A stretch of DNA of 64,000 bases, taken from positions 2,852,001-2,916,000 of the forward strand of contig OZ257140.1 of NCBI GenBank assembly GCA_965279165.1. Direction: 5' to 3'. The DNA is from JBAYIE01 sp965279165 (GTDB lineage: Bacteria; Bacteroidota; Bacteroidia; UKL13-3). The position numbers were made by a program, and so were the translations under genes. Shown here one piece after another: positions 17,303-25,911 of the stretch (its first letter is position 1; every line of letters starts with the position of its first letter). The notes beneath the pieces were generated by a model. It was not told the DNA's origin. It was given only the letters and a program-made list of their open reading frames with translations, and ran no database searches.

Positions 17303-17554
17303 TCATAATTCATCACTCTTCTTTCTGAAATACTTCACATAACTCACGAGCGATACCAAAGTCCATACCGCTTCAAGAATAATAAATGGCCAATAATTTA
17401 AGAGGATGGAAGCAATCAATGCAATGCCTGCCCCGGCAAGGTTTAATCCGATGTACAAGATACTATCGCTGCTGATTCGTTTGGTGAGATTAAGAAAGAA
17501 GGCGATTAACAAAATGGTTACACCAAATGTTCCAACCCAGTCGGTAGTTGTCAT
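17303..17554 (-). CDS. CBU_0592-like small membrane protein
   Basis: 83 residues with three membrane segments: WVGTFGVTILLIAFFLNLTK, then YIGLNLAGAGIALIASILL and FIILEAVWTLVSLVSYVKYF. This matches the small family named after Coxiella CBU_0592; no activity is known. It is the last gene of a minus-strand group running from the dihydroorotase homologue. Its stop codon lies within a short heptad-like repeat. Confidence 0.7.
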   Translation of the reverse strand: MTTTDWVGTFGVTILLIAFFLNLTKRISSDSILYIGLNLAGAGIALIASILLNYWPFIILEAVWTLVSLVSYVKYFRKKSDEL

Positions 17555-17568
17555 GTTTAATTGTAGGC

Positions 17569-17778
17569 TTAAGATTTTTTAACGAACATCGTTTTCAGCA
17601 CCATCATTTGTTTGTCGACTTTGCCGTCGATTTCATCGGCACCATTGGTAAGTCTGATATTTTTTACCACGGTTCCACGTTTAATAACTCCCGACGAACC
17701 TTTTACTTTTAAATCTTTAATTACGGTTACGGTGTCCCCTTCGGTTAAAAGGTTGCCATTGCTGTCTTTTACTTCCAT
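17569..17778 (-). CDS. PhnA/YjdM-domain protein
   Basis: About 69 residues, a single PhnA C-terminal domain: [40 protein letters not shown], then [15 protein letters not shown]. The usual N-terminal zinc ribbon is absent, as in many Bacteroidota homologues. The ATG at 17778 is used because EVKDSNG is the family start, and the longer frame would overlap the upstream gene. The phosphonate name is historical and the true role is unclear. Confidence 0.75.
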   Translation of the reverse strand: MEVKDSNGNLLTEGDTVTVIKDLKVKGSSGVIKRGTVVKNIRLTNGADEIDGKVDKQMMVLKTMFVKKS

Positions 17779-17785
17779 GTTATCT

Positions 17786-18421
17786 TTAATAATTGTTAAA
17801 TTCAATTAGGGAAAGGTAGATGCTTAATTCTACCGGCGATAGTTTTTCGGCCGCTCTTAACGGTTTATTGGGTTGCTTAAAAAACAACAACAAAGGAATA
17901 AATAAATCCTTTAGTTCGCCTTTTACATCGATGCGTTTGGCTGATTCAACAATTAGGTCGGCATCTTCATCCAACAATTCAATATTGGCAATCAGTTCTT
18001 CGTAAATTTTGTATTCGTCTTGAAATTCATCTTCTTCAATCAACAAAAACTCGTTTAAAAAATCTTCTAATTCAACCGTTACATCCTGGTCTTTTGCTTC
18101 GGTTAAATAAAGCAAAATATTCAACAATTCAGTACCACGTTCAAGTGTTTTATCTTCAATATCCATCCATTCCTTGGTATCAAAATAATCCTTGTTGTGT
18201 TGGTTCGACTCCAAGTTGCTGGTCATCAACAAATCAAAAGCATATTCGCTAATGGGTTCAAATTCCGGGTATGCAGTTGTTACTTTATCAAACTGTTTTA
18301 CTTTTTCGAGAAACGGATCGCGACCGCTTAAAATTTCTTCGAGTTGCGAATAGATGGCATCCGGATTAACCAATGGATAATTGGTAACCATTGCCCGTAA
18401 GGATTTTAAAGGAGCGTTCAT
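17786..18421 (-). CDS. Acidic protein of unknown function
   Basis: 211 residues, strongly acidic in the second half ([39 protein letters not shown]). I recognise no domain and see no signal peptide or membrane segment, so it should be cytosolic and helical. It overlaps the dihydroorotase homologue by 4 bases (ATGA) and is followed 7 bases later by the PhnA-like gene, which suggests coupled translation. Confidence 0.6.
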   Translation of the reverse strand: MNAPLKSLRAMVTNYPLVNPDAIYSQLEEILSGRDPFLEKVKQFDKVTTAYPEFEPISEYAFDLLMTSNLESNQHNKDYFDTKEWMDIEDKTLERGTELLNILLYLTEAKDQDVTVELEDFLNEFLLIEEDEFQDEYKIYEELIANIELLDEDADLIVESAKRIDVKGELKDLFIPLLLFFKQPNKPLRAAEKLSPVELSIYLSLIEFNNY

Positions 18422-19698
18422 GCGTGTTTAAAAATTTGGTCTTTGTTGATGGTTGCAATAATTCTTCCCTGCATGGTTTTACCCAATACCGGAGAGTTTT
18501 TTGATTTAGAAAGATTTGCTTTAACTGTATAATCCCATGTTTGGGTTTTCGAAAAGATTACCAATTCAGCTTTATTATCTTTTTGGATAATAACCGGAGT
18601 TTGTTTCAGGATATTTCTAGGCTTTACTGTTAATGCTTCGATGCATTTTTCAAACGGAAAGTTTTTTGGTGCAGCAGTTATTAACAAGGAGAATGCGGTT
18701 TGAAACTGTATCATTCCTTGTGCGGCATACTCAAATTCTACATTTTTATGTTCGGTATCTTCGGGTGTATGGTCGCTTACGATACAATCGATGGTGCCAT
18801 CCGATAAACCATCCCACAATGCTTTTTGATCGGCTTTGCTTCTTAAAGGCGGATTTAATTTGAAGTTACTGTCAAAATCAGTCAGTGCTTCGTCGAGCCA
18901 CACAAGATTGGAAACGGCCACATCACAGGTTATCGGCATACCTTGTTTTTTGGCTTTGCGAATGAGGTCCACACTTCCTTTGGAAGAAATATGTGCAATA
19001 TGCAAAGGAGCTTTGGTATACTTTGCTAACTCTATATCTCGGTTGATGATTAACTCTTCGGCCATATTTGGAATGCCTTTTAAACCAAGTTCGGTACTGG
19101 TATTTCCTTCGTGCATCTGACCCACACCTGCAATACTGGTATCTTCTGCATGGGCTATAATTAATCCACCAAAAATGCGCGAATACTCCAACGCCCTTTC
19201 CATTACGCCAGCTTGCATAATGGTTCGGTTGCCATCCGAAAATGCTGCAGCACCGGCGCTGTGTAAGTCATACAGCTCATTCATTTCTTTTCCTTCACGG
19301 TTATGTGTGATGGCAGCGTATGGCAAAATATATACAGGAAGCTTTTCGGATTTACGTTTGATAAAGGCGATATCTGCTTTGTTTTGAATGGTTGGATTGG
19401 TATCTGGTAAACAAGTGATAGTGGTGTATCCACCGGCAGAAGCTGCTTTTGCGGCACTTGCAAGTGTCTCTTTGTATTCAAATCCGGGTTCGCGTATGGC
19501 GGCACGCATATCGGCAAATCCGGGAGAAATAAACAATCCACTACCATCTAAAATGGTTCCGGTAATTTTGCCCTTTGCCGTTTTGGAGGCCGGGGAAATT
19601 TTTTCGATTGAACCATTTAAAATTGAAATATCACATTTTTTTCCGTTGTAGGAAGATTGGGTGTCGCATACAGTTACGTTAGTAATGAGTAACTTCAT
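18418..19698 (-). CDS. Dihydroorotase-family protein lacking the HxH metal motif
   Basis: 426 residues with the class I dihydroorotase layout: SPGFADMRAAIREPGFEYKE at the start of the barrel, IIAHAED, LHIAHISSKGSVD and CIVSDHTPED further on. Active enzymes read D-x-H-x-H-x-R-E-P; here both histidines are replaced (D-M-R-A-A-I-R-E-P). The later histidines of IIAH and HISS and the aspartate of SDH remain. Pseudo-dihydroorotases of this kind exist and can act as partners of aspartate carbamoyltransferase. It may therefore be structural, or another hydrolase in the pathway may do the reaction. Confidence 0.8.
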   Translation of the reverse strand: MKLLITNVTVCDTQSSYNGKKCDISILNGSIEKISPASKTAKGKITGTILDGSGLFISPGFADMRAAIREPGFEYKETLASAAKAASAGGYTTITCLPDTNPTIQNKADIAFIKRKSEKLPVYILPYAAITHNREGKEMNELYDLHSAGAAAFSDGNRTIMQAGVMERALEYSRIFGGLIIAHAEDTSIAGVGQMHEGNTSTELGLKGIPNMAEELIINRDIELAKYTKAPLHIAHISSKGSVDLIRKAKKQGMPITCDVAVSNLVWLDEALTDFDSNFKLNPPLRSKADQKALWDGLSDGTIDCIVSDHTPEDTEHKNVEFEYAAQGMIQFQTAFSLLITAAPKNFPFEKCIEALTVKPRNILKQTPVIIQKDNKAELVIFSKTQTWDYTVKANLSKSKNSPVLGKTMQGRIIATINKDQIFKHA

Positions 19699-19782
19699 AT
19701 TGTACCTGTGGGTTTAAATTAGTCAAAGGTATTGGAATTGAACTGAAATGCAAAATGAAGCCACAAACAATTCGGTGAAGCA

Positions 19783-20436
19783 CTATTCTTTCCAACCTTC
19801 CGAACCCAGCAAAGGTACAAAGGCAAAGGTTTCGAGTTCGATGGTTTTATTGGTTGCAGTTCCGGTACGTACAATGCATAACATTTTTTGTGTTTTCAAA
19901 TCTCCAACCGGTATTACCATCATACCACCGATTTTTAATTGGTTTACCAGGTCTTTTGGCACAACGGGAGCTCCCGCTGTTACAATTATTTTATCGAATG
20001 GTGCGTATTCGGACCAACCTTTGGTGCCATCTCCAAGTTTTAATATCGGTTTATAACCCATTTCGGCCAGTATTTTGGTGGATTTCTGGTGCAATTCACC
20101 TACCCGTTCGATGCTATATAATTTTGCTCCCATTTCCATCAGTATGGCTGCCTGATACCCGGAACCGGTACCGATTTCGAGAACTTTATCACCTTTATGG
20201 ATATGCAATACTTCGGTTTGGTAAGCAACAGTATAAGGTTGCGAAATGGTTTGTCCCTGCCCGATAGGAAAGGCCTTATCTACGTATGCATGGTTGTAAA
20301 ACGTTTTCTGGAAAAAGAAATGGCGTGGCACTTTGCCTATAGCTTTTAATACCTCGCTGTCTACAATTCCTTTGTGTTCGAGTTCCAATACCAGTTTTTT
20401 TCTGGCACCTTTATGTATATAATCGTCGGTTAGCAC
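19783..20436 (-). CDS. pcm: Protein-L-isoaspartate O-methyltransferase
   Basis: About 218 residues. The family signatures are present: AFPIGQGQTISQPYTVAYQT, the SAM motif VLEIGTGSGYQAAIL and IIVTAGAPVVPKDLVNQL. The enzyme methylates isoaspartyl residues in damaged proteins and is cytosolic. No ATG is available; the GTG at 20436 is preferred over a TTG at 20466 because the residues that follow (LTDDYIHKGARKKLV) align with the usual EDSYRHKGLRKKLV start. It lies 84 bases upstream of the dihydroorotase homologue on the same strand. Confidence 0.9.
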   Translation of the reverse strand: MLTDDYIHKGARKKLVLELEHKGIVDSEVLKAIGKVPRHFFFQKTFYNHAYVDKAFPIGQGQTISQPYTVAYQTEVLHIHKGDKVLEIGTGSGYQAAILMEMGAKLYSIERVGELHQKSTKILAEMGYKPILKLGDGTKGWSEYAPFDKIIVTAGAPVVPKDLVNQLKIGGMMVIPVGDLKTQKMLCIVRTGTATNKTIELETFAFVPLLGSEGWKE

Positions 20437-20608
20437 AGGTGCAAGTAAGTAATTGGCAGCAAACAAGGACTCTTCATTTTTTTCACATTCGGGGTAACCA
20501 AAGGCGATTGTGTATAGTTTTTAGTGTTATACCTAGTACAATTCTATTGTAAGGTGTATAAATGGATAGGGATTATCGGCAAGGCTCCAATACTTTTGGC
20601 ATATCAAT

Positions 20609-21547
20609 ATGATCAAACTCGGTATCGTAGGTGCAAATGAATCCAGCCGCAAGCATTTGCAATGTATGCAGGAATTATCCGATTTCGAATGCGTAGGGTT
20701 ATTTGATCACAATACCGATAATGCGAAATTGTTCTGCGCAGAAAATCATATTCCTTTTATTGCTGAGTATGGGGATTTGTTGCAACTATCGGATGCCATT
20801 GATATACAAACGCCGGTTGGGTCTCATTATAAATATGCCATTACGGCTATCAAAAACTCAAAGCATATATTATTAAGCGGCATTATTTCGGAAGATATTA
20901 GGGAAGCGAGGCATATCAACGAACTGGCTATGGAAGCACAGGTAAGTGTGAAGGTTTTGCATACCGATAAGCTGCATCCCGAAATAAAAACATTAAAAAG
21001 AATTGCACGTAAACCGGTGTATGTAGAATGCAACCGGTTTCAAAACAAAGTATTGAGTATTTCCAACGACTCCATCATTTTTGGAGCCCTGATCAATGAT
21101 ATTGAATTACTAGCACACTTAATTAATTCGAAAGTACGTAAAGTAACTACCAACGCCACGAGGGTGTACAACGATTTTGTGGATTTTGTAAATGTGCGGA
21201 TTGATTTTGAAAATGGTTGTGTTGCCAATATGAATTGCGGAAATTTTGTTAATGGAGAAAATAGCAATATCCGGATATTTCAACGGAACGAATGTATCCG
21301 CCTTGATCTGGAGACCTATAAAATCGTGAAATGGATTAAAACGGAAGCCGGCGAATTTACAGAGGTTCCTTACCAGCAATCGCGAATCAAACCCGATCAG
21401 GTTATTCAGAACGAATTGCAACAGTTTGCTTCCAATATTTTAAATAAATTGCGTACCACACAGGATACTTATCAAGCTTTTGAGTCGTTGCGTATTGCCC
21501 ACCAGATAATCGAGAAGTTTCATCCAAGTACCTTATTTAATGCCTGA
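20609..21547 (+). CDS. Gfo/Idh/MocA-family oxidoreductase
   Basis: 312 residues. The Rossmann start is IKLGIVGANESSRKHLQCMQ, with cofactor-side SDAIDIQTPVGSHYKYAITA and a C-terminal beta domain. The usual E-K-P motif after the Rossmann fold reads LLSGIISEDIREA, so the catalytic lysine is missing. It may act on sugars, or it may be a non-canonical member. TACTTTTG at 20591 resembles a Bacteroidota -7 box close to the start. It is followed 43 bases later by a lipoprotein gene. Confidence 0.75.
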   Translation: MIKLGIVGANESSRKHLQCMQELSDFECVGLFDHNTDNAKLFCAENHIPFIAEYGDLLQLSDAIDIQTPVGSHYKYAITAIKNSKHILLSGIISEDIREARHINELAMEAQVSVKVLHTDKLHPEIKTLKRIARKPVYVECNRFQNKVLSISNDSIIFGALINDIELLAHLINSKVRKVTTNATRVYNDFVDFVNVRIDFENGCVANMNCGNFVNGENSNIRIFQRNECIRLDLETYKIVKWIKTEAGEFTEVPYQQSRIKPDQVIQNELQQFASNILNKLRTTQDTYQAFESLRIAHQIIEKFHPSTLFNA

Positions 21548-21590
21548 AGGCATGGAGTAATTGCGGTAAACCCGTATATTTGAAACATCA

Positions 21591-22496
21591 ATGGGTAAAC
21601 TTAAATCATCGTTTTTACTTTTTCTCCATGCCATTTTATTCAGCACCATTAATTCCTGCGAATTTGCAGATAATGCAGAAGCTGTAATTCCATCTTATAT
21701 CTGTATAACCGATTTTACCTTTCAAACTGATACCGGCAACTTAAACTACCAAGGACGAAATACCCACGATTTTGCCGATATGTGGCTCAATCAGAATGGT
21801 AATATTATTGGTGCTGTTGGTTTACCTGTTTTGCTTCCATTACAAGAAACCGGATTGCGAACCATAAACGTAGAGGCAGGGATCAAAGAATCAGGTCAAG
21901 ATGATGTAAGAAAGGCCTATCCGTTTATCACTACTTATTCGGTACCTGTGGAGTTGAGTCCCAATCAAATTGATACCATTACGCCACTGTTTAAGTATGT
22001 TTCCAATATCAAGTTTCCGTTAATTGTTGATTATGATCGTTTACCGAACAGCCGGGGATTCACCATTAATCCGCTTTATGCACTAAAGGGCGATACCATT
22101 TTAGAGGCAAGCGGACCGGGTTCTCGCGAACCGGGAAATGATTACATGAAAATGGAAGTTTCGGATTCGACCACTGCCTTCCAAATATATACGTCCGATG
22201 AATTTACGTTCCCGGATTTGGGAACGCCGGTTTATTTGGAAATGGATTACTTGGCCGATATGTCGTTGCAAATCGGATATTATTATGTAGAGCCAAACCA
22301 ACCAACCAGCCCGGCTACTGCTATCATAACCCTTTATCCAAGCGCTACCTGGAAAAAATTGTATTTGAATATTACCGATGAATTATATGGCAAAAAAACA
22401 GGTACGTCATTTAAATTTTATATCGGATTTTTTAATTATTCGGGATTAAAACCAAATATTTCGCTGGATAATATTAAACTTGTTACCCTTGATTAA
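21591..22496 (+). CDS. Lipoprotein of unknown function
   Basis: 301 residues. A hydrophobic leader (FLLFLHAILFSTINSC) with a Cys at the cleavage point marks it as a lipoprotein. The remaining part is beta-rich, with FSVPVELSPNQIDTI-like Ig strands and a C-terminal jelly-roll-like half (FTFPDLGTPVYLEMDYLADM, SFKFYIGFFNYSGLKPN). Similar proteins sit beside sugar transferase genes in Bacteroidota. Its stop overlaps the start of the sugar transferase gene, so both are translated together. The function is unknown. Confidence 0.65.
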   Translation: MGKLKSSFLLFLHAILFSTINSCEFADNAEAVIPSYICITDFTFQTDTGNLNYQGRNTHDFADMWLNQNGNIIGAVGLPVLLPLQETGLRTINVEAGIKESGQDDVRKAYPFITTYSVPVELSPNQIDTITPLFKYVSNIKFPLIVDYDRLPNSRGFTINPLYALKGDTILEASGPGSREPGNDYMKMEVSDSTTAFQIYTSDEFTFPDLGTPVYLEMDYLADMSLQIGYYYVEPNQPTSPATAIITLYPSATWKKLYLNITDELYGKKTGTSFKFYIGFFNYSGLKPNISLDNIKLVTLD

Positions 22497-23907
22497 TACG
22501 CGAAGAAAACATACCATCCTGTTTATTGTAATCGATTATTTGTCGGCGATTACCAGTTGGCTAAGTTTTTATTTGTTTCGAAAATATTTTATTGAGCCTG
22601 GAAAGTTCGGTTATAATATTCCGTTTGAGGCCGGACAGAATTTTTTTCTAGGCCTGCTGTATATTCCTTTTTACTGGTTGTTGCTGTATTGGATTACCGG
22701 TTATTATAATGACGTATGGCGAAAATCAAGGTTGAAGGAGTTTTCCAATTCCTTTACTATCATATTACCCGGGGTAATGATTTTGTTTTTTACTTTACTT
22801 CTTGATGATGAAGTTGCTTCTTACAAGGATTACTATTATACCATTTTTACCCTTTTTATGCTGCATTATGGAATCACCATATTTTCTCGAATTTGTGCTA
22901 CCACGTATATTAAATCACTGATTCGAAAAAAAATAATAGGGTTTAAAACCATTTTTGTAGGGAACAACAAACTGGCTTTTGATATATATACAGAAGTGAT
23001 TGAGGAACGCTTTCCTTCGGGTTATTTATTTGAAGGATATGTAAACACGCAACCTTCAAAGGAATATCTGGATCCTTCACTTCCATATCTAGGAACATTT
23101 GAAGACCTTCCTCAACTCATTAAAGAAAGAAATATTGAAGAAGTAATTATTGCCATCGAAAGCACCAACCACAATGAGATCATCAGAGTATCGAATATTT
23201 TAGAGGGAGAAAAAGTAATACAGAAAATTATTCCGGACACATACGATATGGTTTCGGGTTCGGTAAGGTTGCAAAATGTGGTTGGAACTGCATTGATTGA
23301 AGTAAAGCATGAGGTGATGCCTTATTGGCAAATGGTACTTAAACGAGTGATTGATATCGCTGTATCTTTGTCGGTTTTAATTTTTTTATCGCCGGTTTAT
23401 TTGGCCGTTGCCATTGCGGTGAGACGTTCTTCGAAAGGTCCTATTTTTTTCAACCAAATTAGAATTGGCAGGTATGGCAAACCTTTTCATATTTATAAAT
23501 TCCGTTCGATGTATACCAATGCCGAAGATGCCGGTCCTGCATTATCCTCTCATGGCGATAAGCGCATTACGCCGGTGGGATTTATACTTCGCAAATACCG
23601 ATTGGATGAAATTCCACAATTTTACAATGTGTTGATTGGAGAAATGTCGTTGGTTGGTCCGCGCCCCGAACGTAAATTCTTTATCGATAAAATTGTTAAG
23701 GCTGCACCTTATTATAAACAATTGCAACGTGTACGACCGGGCATAACTTCGTGGGGAATGGTAAAATATGGCTATGCCGAAAACGTGCACCAAATGGTAG
23801 AGCGTTTAAAATTTGATATTCTTTATATTGAAAACATGTCGATAGCAGTTGACTTCCGAATTATGATTTATACGATTAAAACCATTTTACAAGGCAGGGG
23901 AAAATAA
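22480..23907 (+). CDS. Polyprenyl-phosphate sugar-1-phosphate transferase (exopolysaccharide initiation)
   Basis: 475 residues. Four or five N-terminal membrane segments lead into a CoA-binding-like domain (FKTIFVGNNKLAFDIYTEV). Then come one more membrane helix (VSLSVLIFLSPVYLAVAIAV) and the catalytic bacterial sugar transferase domain: GPIFFNQIRIGRYGKPFHIY, then FRSMYTNAEDAGP and LDEIPQFYNVLIGEMSLVG with the PRPE motif. The enzyme puts the first sugar phosphate onto undecaprenyl phosphate. No ATG is near; TTG at 22480 or 22489 is the likely start, overlapping the lipoprotein stop. No other polysaccharide genes follow. Confidence 0.88.
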   Translation: MLPLINTRRKHTILFIVIDYLSAITSWLSFYLFRKYFIEPGKFGYNIPFEAGQNFFLGLLYIPFYWLLLYWITGYYNDVWRKSRLKEFSNSFTIILPGVMILFFTLLLDDEVASYKDYYYTIFTLFMLHYGITIFSRICATTYIKSLIRKKIIGFKTIFVGNNKLAFDIYTEVIEERFPSGYLFEGYVNTQPSKEYLDPSLPYLGTFEDLPQLIKERNIEEVIIAIESTNHNEIIRVSNILEGEKVIQKIIPDTYDMVSGSVRLQNVVGTALIEVKHEVMPYWQMVLKRVIDIAVSLSVLIFLSPVYLAVAIAVRRSSKGPIFFNQIRIGRYGKPFHIYKFRSMYTNAEDAGPALSSHGDKRITPVGFILRKYRLDEIPQFYNVLIGEMSLVGPRPERKFFIDKIVKAAPYYKQLQRVRPGITSWGMVKYGYAENVHQMVERLKFDILYIENMSIAVDFRIMIYTIKTILQGRGK

Positions 23908-23908
23908 T

Positions 23909-24916
23909 ATGACAATGCAAGCAATCATCCTCGAAGGAGTAAACCTACCTTTTGTTATAAGTAATGTTCCAATACCAGAAGTTGGTGCAAATGAGGTATT
24001 GGTAAAAATTCATGCAGCGGCATTAAACCATCGGGATTTATGGATACAGAAAGGTATGTATGCGGGTTTGCGTTTTCCCAGCATACAAGGAAGCGATGGA
24101 AGTGGCGTGGTTGAAAAAGTAGGCAACGAAGTAAGTAAAGATTGGATTGGAAGAGAGGTAATCATCAACTCAGCGCTTAACTGGGGGAAGAACCCGAATA
24201 CGCAGGCAAAGGATTTTATCATTTTAGGAATGGCTGCCGACGGAACATTTGCCGAATATGTAAAAGTGGACCAAAGCAGGTTACACAAAAAACCGGAACA
24301 TTTATCTTTCGAAGAAGCTGCTGCATTTCCGCTGGCAGGATTAACTGCTTTTCGTGCATTGATTAGCAGGGCAGGGGCGCAGGCAGGAGATACTGTTGTG
24401 GTAACCGGAATTGGTGGGGGAGTTGCAACATTCTGTATGCAATTTGCCATTGCGTTAGGATGCAAGGTTTATGTAACTTCAGGCGACGATAAAAAAATTG
24501 AGAAGGCCATTGAACTAGGTGCTTCAGGTGGCATGAATTATAAAAAAGAAAACTGGCATAAAGAACTACAAACCTTATGTGGTGGGGTAGATGTAGCCAT
24601 CGATAGTTCGGGAGGAGAAACGTTCTCGAAACTTGTTGACATTTGTAAACCTGCCGGAAGAATTGCCATGTATGGCGCAACCTTAGGTGCATTTAACAGT
24701 GGAGTACCTGCAAAAATATTCTGGAAACAACTTACCATTTGTGGCTCGACCATGGGCAACGATGATGAGTTTACCGCATTGGTTTCTTTTATCGAAAAAC
24801 ACAAAATCAAACCGGTAATCGATTCGGTTTACACTTTACAAAATTTTCAAGATGCAGCTGATCGCATGGAGAGAGGTGGGCAAATGGGGAAGATAGTTGT
24901 TAGAATGAAGGAGTAA
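23909..24916 (+). CDS. Zinc-binding-type alcohol dehydrogenase/quinone oxidoreductase (MDR superfamily)
   Basis: 335 residues. The GroES-like half has VNLPFVISNVPIPEVGANEV and GSDGSGVVEKVGNEV. The nucleotide-binding half has GDTVVVTGIGGGVATF and the family segment AAAFPLAGLTAFRAL. The zinc-binding cysteines of classic alcohol dehydrogenases are lacking, so a NADPH:quinone or enoyl reductase role is more likely. It follows the sugar transferase by one base, and the stop codon lies in a repeat tract. Confidence 0.87.
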   Translation: MTMQAIILEGVNLPFVISNVPIPEVGANEVLVKIHAAALNHRDLWIQKGMYAGLRFPSIQGSDGSGVVEKVGNEVSKDWIGREVIINSALNWGKNPNTQAKDFIILGMAADGTFAEYVKVDQSRLHKKPEHLSFEEAAAFPLAGLTAFRALISRAGAQAGDTVVVTGIGGGVATFCMQFAIALGCKVYVTSGDDKKIEKAIELGASGGMNYKKENWHKELQTLCGGVDVAIDSSGGETFSKLVDICKPAGRIAMYGATLGAFNSGVPAKIFWKQLTICGSTMGNDDEFTALVSFIEKHKIKPVIDSVYTLQNFQDAADRMERGGQMGKIVVRMKE

Positions 24917-24954
24917 GTGATGAGGGATAAGTAAATGAGTAAATGAGTAATTGG
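24913..24954 (+). repeat. Heptad/octad tandem tract at a gene end
   Basis: The tract (GAGTAAG, TGATGAG, GGATAAG, then GTAAATGA units) starts within the stop codon of the quinone reductase gene and runs for about 40 bases. TAA or TGA recurs in nearly every unit. It leads directly into the structured repeat at 24962. Confidence 0.65.
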
Positions 24955-24961
24955 ACAAATG

Positions 24962-25016
24962 TTGCAAATCCCGCGCGATAAAAACAAGGAGGTACGACGT
25001 AGTTTTTACATGCGGG
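24962..25016 (+). repeat. Structured dispersed repeat, copy 1 (hairpin with AAGGAGG loop)
   Basis: The element pairs CCCGC (24970-24974) with GCGGG (25012-25016) and AAAAAC (24980-24985) with GTTTTT (25002-25007). A 16-base loop holds AAGGAGG and TACGACGTA. The second copy is on the other strand at 38267-38322; both stems are identical, and most of the differences fall in loops. It lies downstream of the quinone reductase gene in the same orientation. Confidence 0.7.
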
Positions 25017-25093
25017 AAGTAAATATGGCCGCGTCGCGCAATGTGTAGGATGTAGCGAACGCTTAAATAATAGCCACTGATTTCACAAGTGAT

Positions 25094-25220
25094 GCTCTTG
25101 TTTGGCATGAAGCCGAAAAATGATCACGGATCACGGTTAACCAATCACTGTTTACGGTTAACAGCTGCAACTGATGACAAATGCCTAATGACTAAGCACT
25201 AAGCACAAAGCACAAATGAC
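25094..25220 (+). repeat. Direct repeat copy A (pairs with 25384-25509)
   Basis: It begins with GCTCTTGTTTGGCATGAAGC and continues into heptad-phased words GATCACG, GATCACG, GTTAACC, AATCACT, GTTTACG, then AATGCCT, AATGACT, AAGCACT, AAGCACA. The copy starting at 25384 has the same order with scattered substitutions. Most of the unit is itself written in 7-base steps. Confidence 0.75.
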
Positions 25221-25383
25221 CAATGACTTTTGCCAAATGACTGAATGCTTTTGACTGATCGCTTTTTAAGCCACTGATTTCAGATTACACAGACTTATAA
25301 CCGCGAAGGGCGCGAAGATTTTACGCAAAGGTCGCAAAGATTTTTAACGCAGAGGCAAAGTGGTCGAAGAGTTTTACAAAATG

Positions 25384-25509
25384 GGCTCTCGTTTGGCATG
25401 AAGCCAAAATATGATCACGGATCACTGTTAACCAATCACTGTTGACGGTTAATACCTACAAATGATGACTAATGCCTAATGACCATGCACAAAGCACAAA
25501 GCACAAATG
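25384..25509 (+). repeat. Direct repeat copy B (pairs with 25094-25220)
   Basis: The second copy lies 290 bases downstream of the first. It has the same word order (GATCACG, GATCACT, GTTAACC, AATCACT, GTTGACG, AATGCCT, AAGCACA) and runs to within 9 bases of the stop codon of the DUF983 gene. On the minus strand the last units read AGTAGTC and contain that TAG stop. Confidence 0.75.
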
Positions 25510-25517
25510 ACTACTGA

Positions 25518-25910
25518 CTACTTCCTCAAATACTTCTCTTCAAAATGCAAAGGCGAAAACCAATACAGCATCATTATCCTCGAATAACGGTAGGTGAAGG
25601 GGGAAGCCAAAATAAAAGTAGGAATGATGATACCGATATATACCCAAAAGTCGGGGTTGTTGCCAATAAATAAAATGGCGGCACCAAGAATTAATAAGAT
25701 AGCACAGGTAATGGCATAACTAACGTACATAGCACCCCAGAAAAAGCCGGGTTCAATTTCGAATTGCAGGTTACAAACCGGACAATTGGTATGCATTTGC
25801 ATAAAACTTGTTCCAATGGCTTTATGGATGAATACTTTACCACTTTGGCACCTTGGACATTTTCCTTCCAGCATCGCCATGGTTTTGGAAGGGGTATATG
25901 TATTACACAT
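25518..25910 (-). CDS. DUF983 membrane protein in the oxidase operon
   Basis: 130 residues. Two CxxC pairs (KCPRCQSG and NCPVCNLQFEIEPGFFWGAM) precede two membrane segments, the arrangement of DUF983. The family often lies beside cytochrome oxidase genes and is thought to have an assembly role; a metal or thiol function is an inference from the cysteines. It is the last gene of the minus-strand operon and begins 1 base after its upstream neighbour. Its TAG stop lies inside a heptad repeat. Confidence 0.8.
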   Translation of the reverse strand: MCNTYTPSKTMAMLEGKCPRCQSGKVFIHKAIGTSFMQMHTNCPVCNLQFEIEPGFFWGAMYVSYAITCAILLILGAAILFIGNNPDFWVYIGIIIPTFILASPFTYRYSRIMMLYWFSPLHFEEKYLRK

Positions 25911-25911
25911 G

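Larger units (their letters stand above)
24917..25517. other. 601-base repeat-rich convergent gap
   Basis: This gap between convergent genes holds no coding frame. It contains a heptad tract, the structured repeat at 24962, and a possible hairpin at 25026-25075 (TGGC/GCCA and GCGT/ACGC pairs). It also holds two ~126-base direct copies at 25094 and 25384, and a CGCGAAGGGCGCGAAGATTT-type stretch near 25302-25350 like the CGCAAAGG repeats common in Bacteroidota intergenic DNA. Confidence 0.7.

Noticed and set aside
24010..24465. Long open frame opposite the quinone reductase gene
   Set aside because: Antisense shadow of a well-supported enzyme; its composition (Pro/Ser/Ala-rich) mirrors the codons of the true gene.
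25048..25072. Second Flavo-1-like half (GGATGTAGCGAA...AATAGCC)
   Set aside because: Only the 3' half resembles the motif, it has an insertion, and the matching 5' half is missing.
25160..25510. CRISPR array
   Set aside because: The repeats are 7-base words in direct contact with no unique spacers, and no cas genes are present.
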